Of a DNA stretch of 36,835 bases, positions 33,013 through 36,835 are shown piece by piece. Where the stretch lies: NCBI GenBank assembly GCA_018261615.1, contig JAGTSE010000042.1, positions 1-36,835 of the forward strand, written 5' to 3'. The DNA comes from Pseudomonadota bacterium. Its GTDB lineage: Bacteria > Pseudomonadota > Gammaproteobacteria > Enterobacterales > Enterobacteriaceae. Every line of letters starts with the position of its first letter. The first letter of the stretch is position 1. The notes under the pieces were generated by a model that saw only the letters and a list, made by a program, of their open reading frames with translations, was not told the DNA's origin and did no database searches. The translations under genes and the position numbers were made by a program.

Positions 33013-33101
33013 TACATTTTTCCTCACACATTATAAAAACCACAATTGAAACATGCCCACCAGGAGGCTGCAACGTCGAATATCAAAGAAAGAAAATGAT
33101 C

Positions 33102-33129
33102 TTGACGGTTTGCTGTTGTTTTCTATAAT
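33102..33129 (+). promoter_or_regulatory. Promoter of romA-ramA
   Basis: TTGACG (33102-33107) and TATAAT (33124-33129), 16 bases apart, form a strong sigma-70 promoter for romA and ramA. The RamR operator starts within its -10 element, so repressor would block RNA polymerase. Confidence 0.8.
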
Positions 33130-33147
33130 GAGTGCTTACTCACTCAT
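33128..33147. promoter_or_regulatory. RamR operator
   Basis: ATGAGTG-N6-CACTCAT (33128-33147) is a perfect 7-base inverted repeat and matches the published RamR site upstream of ramA/romA. It is intact here, including spacing. Confidence 0.9.
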
Positions 33148-33224
33148 AATCAAGTTTATTTCCTGTCGTTTCTACGGACTGGAGCGATTTCTCGGGTCAG
33201 GATATCAAGCCTCTTATTTTCAGC

Positions 33225-34304
33225 GTGGTCATGGTTATGCTCGTTGCGTCCGTCGCCAGTTTACCCTTTGTTTTAAATGCAGGATTTGGCAAAGCGCCGC
33301 AAGGCGAACAGCTTACTGAAGTCGAAAAATCACCCCATTACCGTGACGGCAAATTTCAAAATACGCTGCCGACGCCAGGCTTTACCGGTAAGAAAAATAT
33401 GCTGGCCGCGTGGTGGGATTTTCTGGTCACCAAACGGGAAAACGCCCGTCCGCAGCAGCCGCTGCCAATGGTGCAAACGGATCTTGCCAGTCTGCCTGTT
33501 GAACAGGACACGCTGGTATGGATGGGGCACTCTTCTTGGTACCTGCATCTGGCGGGCAAACGCATCCTGATCGATCCGATACTCAGCGACTACGCTGCGC
33601 CGTTTTCATTTCTCAATAAAGCATTTGCCGGGAATGAGGCATGGACAGCGCAGAGTCTGCCGGAGATCGATCTTCTGATCATTTCTCACGATCACTATGA
33701 CCATCTGGATTACGCCACTATCAAGGCGCTGATGCCGAAAATCAAACAGGTCGTGACGCCGTTGGGCGTCGGTTCGCACCTGCGTTACTGGGGGATGAAT
33801 CCGCAGATTATTCGTGAAGCGGACTGGCAGCAGGATGTGGCGATCGACGATGAACTAACGATACATGTACTGCCGTCTCGCCATTTCTCCGGGCGCGGCC
33901 TGAAACGTAACCAGACGCTGTGGGCCAGTTTTATGTTCGTCACCGACCAGCGCAAGGTCTATTACAGCGGCGATACCGGTTATGGCTCGCATTTTAAAAC
34001 CATCGGCGAGCAGTTTGGCCCGGTGGACATCGCCATCATGGAGAACGGCCAGTATGACGAAGACTGGAAGTACATCCATATGATGCCGGAACAAGCCGCG
34101 CAGGCGGCGCAAGAGATTAATGCACGCGCGGTTCTGCCGGGCCACGCTGGGCGTTTTGTGATGGCAAAACACACATGGGACGATCCGTACAAACGGCTGG
34201 CGGCAGCAAGCCGGGGCAAAAATTTTCGTTTACTGACACCGATGCTGGGCGAACCGGTTCTTGCGGCTAACGATGCGCAGGAATTCCGTGCCTGGTGGGA
34301 ATAA
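33225..34304 (+). CDS. romA: MBL-fold hydrolase RomA
   Basis: A 359-residue metallo-beta-lactamase-fold protein. A hydrophobic N-terminal segment (MVMLVASVASLPFVL) is a membrane anchor or signal. The metal motif is SHDHYDHLD, the later His lies in SRHFSGRG, the Asp in YYSGDTGYG, and the last His in LPGHAGRF. The pattern is that of the NAPE-PLD/UlaG-like branch. In Klebsiella and Enterobacter romA is co-transcribed with ramA from the RamR-controlled promoter. GTG 33225 is the longest start; ATG 33231 or 33237 are possible. Confidence 0.9.
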   Translation: MVMVMLVASVASLPFVLNAGFGKAPQGEQLTEVEKSPHYRDGKFQNTLPTPGFTGKKNMLAAWWDFLVTKRENARPQQPLPMVQTDLASLPVEQDTLVWMGHSSWYLHLAGKRILIDPILSDYAAPFSFLNKAFAGNEAWTAQSLPEIDLLIISHDHYDHLDYATIKALMPKIKQVVTPLGVGSHLRYWGMNPQIIREADWQQDVAIDDELTIHVLPSRHFSGRGLKRNQTLWASFMFVTDQRKVYYSGDTGYGSHFKTIGEQFGPVDIAIMENGQYDEDWKYIHMMPEQAAQAAQEINARAVLPGHAGRFVMAKHTWDDPYKRLAAASRGKNFRLLTPMLGEPVLAANDAQEFRAWWE

Positions 34305-34341
34305 ACCCGTTTATTAATCGAAGAGCAGAGGGGAGCGCAGT

Positions 34342-34683
34342 ATGACTATTTCCGCTCAGGTTATCGACACTATCGTCGAGTGGATCGACGACAATCTCCA
34401 TCAACCGCTACGTATTGATGATATTGCAGCGCACGCGGGCTATTCCAAATGGCACCTGCAACGTCTCTTCTTGCAGTACAAAGGGGAGAGTCTTGGACGT
34501 TATATTCGCGAGCGTAAACTGTCGCTTGCCGCGCAGGATTTACTCAATACCGATCAGAAGGTTTACGATATCTGCCTTAAGTACGGCTTTGATTCGCAAC
34601 AAACCTTCACGCGTACTTTTACCCGCACGTTTAATCAGCCGCCGGGTGCGTATCGTCGGGAGAACCACTCGCATACGCATTAA
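34342..34683 (+). CDS. ramA: AraC-family activator RamA
   Basis: A 113-residue activator of the MarA/SoxS/Rob group. The two helix-turn-helix units are seen in RIDDIAAHAGYSKWHLQRLF and VYDICLKYGFDSQQTFTRTF, and the sequence reads as RamA of Klebsiella/Enterobacter. It activates acrAB-tolC, represses porins through micF and changes lipid A, giving multidrug resistance when overexpressed. ATG 34342 follows GGGGAGCG. It lies 37 bases after romA and is controlled by RamR. The protein is complete. Confidence 0.97.
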   Translation: MTISAQVIDTIVEWIDDNLHQPLRIDDIAAHAGYSKWHLQRLFLQYKGESLGRYIRERKLSLAAQDLLNTDQKVYDICLKYGFDSQQTFTRTFTRTFNQPPGAYRRENHSHTH

Positions 34684-34689
34684 ACGCAT

Positions 34690-34725
34690 GAACTAAAAAC
34701 CGGCCATTAAGAATGGCCGGTTTCT
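34690..34725. terminator. Terminator between ramA and yfeD
   Basis: AACCGGCCATT-AAG-AATGGCCGGTT is a perfect stem with flanking A and T runs (about 34699-34728), able to end ramA on the plus strand and yfeD on the minus strand. Confidence 0.8.
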
Positions 34726-35117
34726 TACTCATTGATCGTCTGCGTTATGCCGAGGCGTTGTAAAAAACCACAGATCCCTTCGCGGGCCAGCAACAGCGCC
34801 AACAGTTTCTGTTCTTCGGGCGTCATATTCTGTAAAACTTTGACGATCTCCTGCAGCGAACTGTTTTCACTCGCATAGGATGGTGCCGGTTCGGCGATAG
34901 AGTAAGGAGAATGGCGATGGCGCATGGAGGGCGTTTTCATCACGAAATTCCGCACTTCTTTGGTGATGTGAATCAGCCTTGCGCGACCACCTTTGATACC
35001 GGGTAGCGCTTCCGTTTGCCAACCTTGTTCCCGGATCCAGCGATTAACGGTTTGTCTGGCAACACCGAGAAAATCGGCTAGCTCTTCAGTTGTCATTTTG
35101 TTAGCGAGTTTCATCAT
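34725..35117 (-). CDS. yfeD: Putative HTH DNA-binding protein YfeD
   Basis: A 130-residue protein of the YfeC-like family. Residues 8-50 (MTTEELADFLGVARQTVNRW, then IREQGW) form a winged-helix-like DNA-binding unit shared with the upstream yfeC, followed by KGGRARLI. The C-terminal half is helical with a low-complexity linker, ending GICGFLQRLGI. The start is taken as ATG 35117 (a second ATG at 35114), directly overlapping the yfeC stop, so translation is probably coupled. In E. coli yfeD is the neighbour of gltX; here 22 kb separates them. Function unknown. Confidence 0.92.
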   Translation of the reverse strand: MMKLANKMTTEELADFLGVARQTVNRWIREQGWQTEALPGIKGGRARLIHITKEVRNFVMKTPSMRHRHSPYSIAEPAPSYASENSSLQEIVKVLQNMTPEEQKLLALLLAREGICGFLQRLGITQTINE

Positions 35118-35118
35118 T

Positions 35119-35475
35119 TTATTTCTGAGTGCGAATGCCAAGACGTTGCAATAACCCGGTTATGCCGTCACGCAAGAGTAGAGAGGTGAGCTGCTTTTGC
35201 TCGGCGTCAGTCATCTCTTTCGCCAACGAAAAAAGCAAAGCTTCAAGTGAGTTGTTACCGACAGGTATCGTAGGGGCTGGCTCTTCGCTACGCTGTGCGC
35301 TGCGAATAAAGGCGCGTACTTGCTCATTCACATGCACCAGCCGGGCTTTTCCTCCTTGCACTCCGGGTTTTGGCGAGGTGATCCAGCCTTCTCTGCGCAC
35401 CCATTTATTGATGGTTTGCCGACTGTACCCGGTAATACTGGCTAACTCTTCTGGTGTCATTCGTTCCTTGAGCAT
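35119..35475 (-). CDS. yfeC: Putative HTH DNA-binding protein YfeC
   Basis: A 118-residue paralogue of YfeD with MTPEELASITGYSRQTINKW, then VRREGW, the core KPGVQGGKARLVHVNEQV and the C-terminal LLLRDGITGLLQRLGI. It follows E. coli YfeC closely in length and sequence. Together with yfeD it forms a two-gene operon on the minus strand beside tRNA-Ala genes. The pair probably arose by tandem duplication. It is predicted to bind DNA, but targets are unknown. Confidence 0.93.
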   Translation of the reverse strand: MLKERMTPEELASITGYSRQTINKWVRREGWITSPKPGVQGGKARLVHVNEQVRAFIRSAQRSEEPAPTIPVGNNSLEALLFSLAKEMTDAEQKQLTSLLLRDGITGLLQRLGIRTQK

Positions 35476-35634
35476 GTAATTTCCAGAATGGTTGTAAGGA
35501 TAATTAATGACTTATGTTATAGCACCATTTTACTGGAAAATGTGACGCGTTTAACTACTGACTGTGAGGAGCTACGCAATGTCCTTAATTTGCATGCTTT
35601 TTCATCGATTAATTGGCGCGGTACGATTTTGCCG

Positions 35635-35663
35635 TTGACACCTGGCAAGGGAATTCATATTAT
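35635..35663 (+). promoter_or_regulatory. Promoter of the tRNA-Ala genes
   Basis: TTGACA (35635-35640), a 17-base spacer and TATTAT (35658-35663), followed by the GC-rich discriminator GCCGCCC, which is typical of stringently controlled stable-RNA promoters. Confidence 0.85.
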
Positions 35664-35695
35664 GCCGCCCGTCAACACGACACGCTTTACGTAAT

Positions 35696-35771
<76 letters not shown>

Positions 35772-35812
35772 AATTCCGAACCCAACGGAGTTGGTGCGTA
35801 AAGACAAATTGT

Positions 35813-35888
<76 letters not shown>

Positions 35889-35895
35889 AAATTTC

Positions 35896-35930
35896 AAACC
35901 CTCGCGTTTACGCGGGGGTTTTTGCTTTTT
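35896..35930 (+). terminator. Terminator of the tRNA-Ala operon
   Basis: AAACCCTCGCG-TTTA-CGCGGGGGTTTTTGC forms a stem followed by T-rich sequence, 8 bases after the last CCA. Confidence 0.85.
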
Positions 35931-36097
35931 TAGCTTCCGATTTGTCAATTTATTACAGCAAAAAACTGAAAAAGTAGTAGTCCGCTAAAGCCGCAGTAAT
36001 GAAAGGTGTTCGACAGTCTGATAACTGGATTCATATGATAAATCAACCTATTATTCTGGCTGTTCTATTTTTTGCCAGAATCATTTAATTAACTTTG

Positions 36098-36706
36098 ATG
36101 ACATATGATAAATACACTTGTATAAGAAAATTTCTGCTTGCGTTAATTTTATGCCTGGTAGCACTTCCTGTTTCTCGTTTTATTTCACCGCGCGCAGTTG
36201 TCGATGTCTCTACGCTATTTCTGGTATGGCTACCATTAAGCATAATGCTGGCGATTATCTTTTTATTCGGCCGTCATGGGATAATTCCACTAGTCATTAG
36301 CTTTGCCGTACTGAATGAGAGCATATTTCACCTTCCGCATACGGAAGCTGCGGTATTGTTATTCTGCCAGTTATTCCCGGTACTTGCAGTCTGCGCTATT
36401 GTGCGCCGGCGGCTTGGCGCGCGCTGGCGTCACGGTATGCCAAATAGAGACATAGCGGTACGTGTAGTATGGATGGGATTTGTTGCGCCTGGCGGCATTA
36501 AGGTGTCAATGTATATTGCCGCAGCCTGGTTTAACTATCCGATTAGTATCTCGGATTTTTTCGGCTCCGGAACAATCATTTTCTCAATTATTGATATACA
36601 AAGCCTGATTTGCGCAGCGCTCATTTTTACTATGATTATCTATTATCCGCTACGGATGATAATCAATCTCTGCAAGGGTATTTATTTGGCAAGCCGCAAC
36701 CGTTGA
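36098..36706 (+). CDS. MASE1-like membrane protein (yfeA-locus, no signalling domains)
   Basis: A 202-residue protein with about six or seven membrane segments from residue 9 onwards, arranged like half of a MASE1 sensor. ATG 36098 is chosen, one codon after a TTG alternative. In E. coli the tRNA-Ala genes are followed by yfeA (pdeA), a 729-residue MASE1-GGDEF-EAL protein. Here the frame ends after the membrane part, and a terminator follows at 36768, so the c-di-GMP domains are missing. It could be a truncated yfeA or a separate MASE1-only protein. No stop-interrupted remainder is visible. Confidence 0.65.
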   Translation: MTYDKYTCIRKFLLALILCLVALPVSRFISPRAVVDVSTLFLVWLPLSIMLAIIFLFGRHGIIPLVISFAVLNESIFHLPHTEAAVLLFCQLFPVLAVCAIVRRRLGARWRHGMPNRDIAVRVVWMGFVAPGGIKVSMYIAAAWFNYPISISDFFGSGTIIFSIIDIQSLICAALIFTMIIYYPLRMIINLCKGIYLASRNR

Positions 36707-36767
36707 CTGATGGCGAATAAAAAAACCGGGGAATTCCCTAATGCTTGTCAGTTAAGCTTTTGAAGGT

Positions 36768-36800
36768 AGCCGTAACGCATAGCGTTGCGGCTTCTTTTTT
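36768..36800 (+). terminator. Intrinsic terminator
   Basis: AGCCGTAACGC-ATA-GCGTTGCGGCT forms a near-perfect stem followed by TCTTTTTT, 60-95 bases after the MASE1-like gene. Confidence 0.85.
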
Positions 36801-36835
36801 ACTGCTCTTGGGTAGTGCCGTGGTCGTCGTCCCGG

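Overview
The window is chromosomal DNA from a member of the Enterobacteriaceae. The evidence is gltX beside a valine/lysine tRNA operon, the yfeC/yfeD pair beside two alanine tRNAs, and a complete ramR-romA-ramA locus with phenylalanine permease pheP. RamA points to the Enterobacter/Klebsiella/Kosakonia/Citrobacter side of the family. The exact genus cannot be settled from this sequence alone.

Region 1 (1-10.5 kb) is an AT-rich genomic island that ends at tRNA-Lys. A compact minus-strand operon (5299 down to 161) encodes a cupin protein, a CYTH (triphosphate tunnel) enzyme, an MFS transporter, a divergent nucleoside-diphosphate-kinase-like protein, a histidine phosphatase, a TauE/SafE-type permease, a small protein and a P-loop protein that appears cut short by mobile DNA at the window edge. 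Divergent from it lie a VOC/glyoxalase-fold protein, a TetR regulator and a heme-oxygenase-like diiron enzyme gene broken by three stop codons. The mix of phosphate-handling enzymes, metal-dependent oxidase-like folds, two transporters, a possible resistance protein and a regulator suggests a small-molecule (possibly phosphorylated) biosynthesis and export cluster that I do not recognise. This is the main candidate for an undescribed system. From 8.0 to 9.85 kb are nested remnants of IS630, IS110 and IS256 elements and of a P4-type integrase. Two repeats carrying the last 18 bases of tRNA-Lys follow, and look like traces of repeated integration.

Region 2 (10.5-12.6 kb) is core: minus-strand tRNA-Val x3 and tRNA-Lys, then gltX on the plus strand.

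Region 3 (12.6-34.7 kb) separates gltX from yfeD, which are close neighbours in E. coli. It holds a nitroreductase, a BhsA-like periplasmic protein, ybdJ, gene remnants (chemotaxis receptor, M20 hydrolase, EamA exporter), and a MocR regulator divergent from a four-gene polar amino-acid ABC transporter. It also holds a SiaABCD-like phospho-switch controlling a diguanylate cyclase, LysR and GNAT genes, a PuuA-like ligase, a VOC protein, pheP, PhzF, a DHA2 drug exporter with its divergent MmyB-like regulator, ybdF, and ramR-romA-ramA with a canonical RamR operator. Several of these (ybdJ, pheP, ybdF) sit together elsewhere in E. coli K-12, so the segment looks like a relocated or reshuffled block.

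Region 4 (34.7-36.8 kb) is core: yfeD, yfeC, two tRNA-Ala genes with a strong promoter, and a MASE1-like membrane protein at the usual place of yfeA but without signalling domains.
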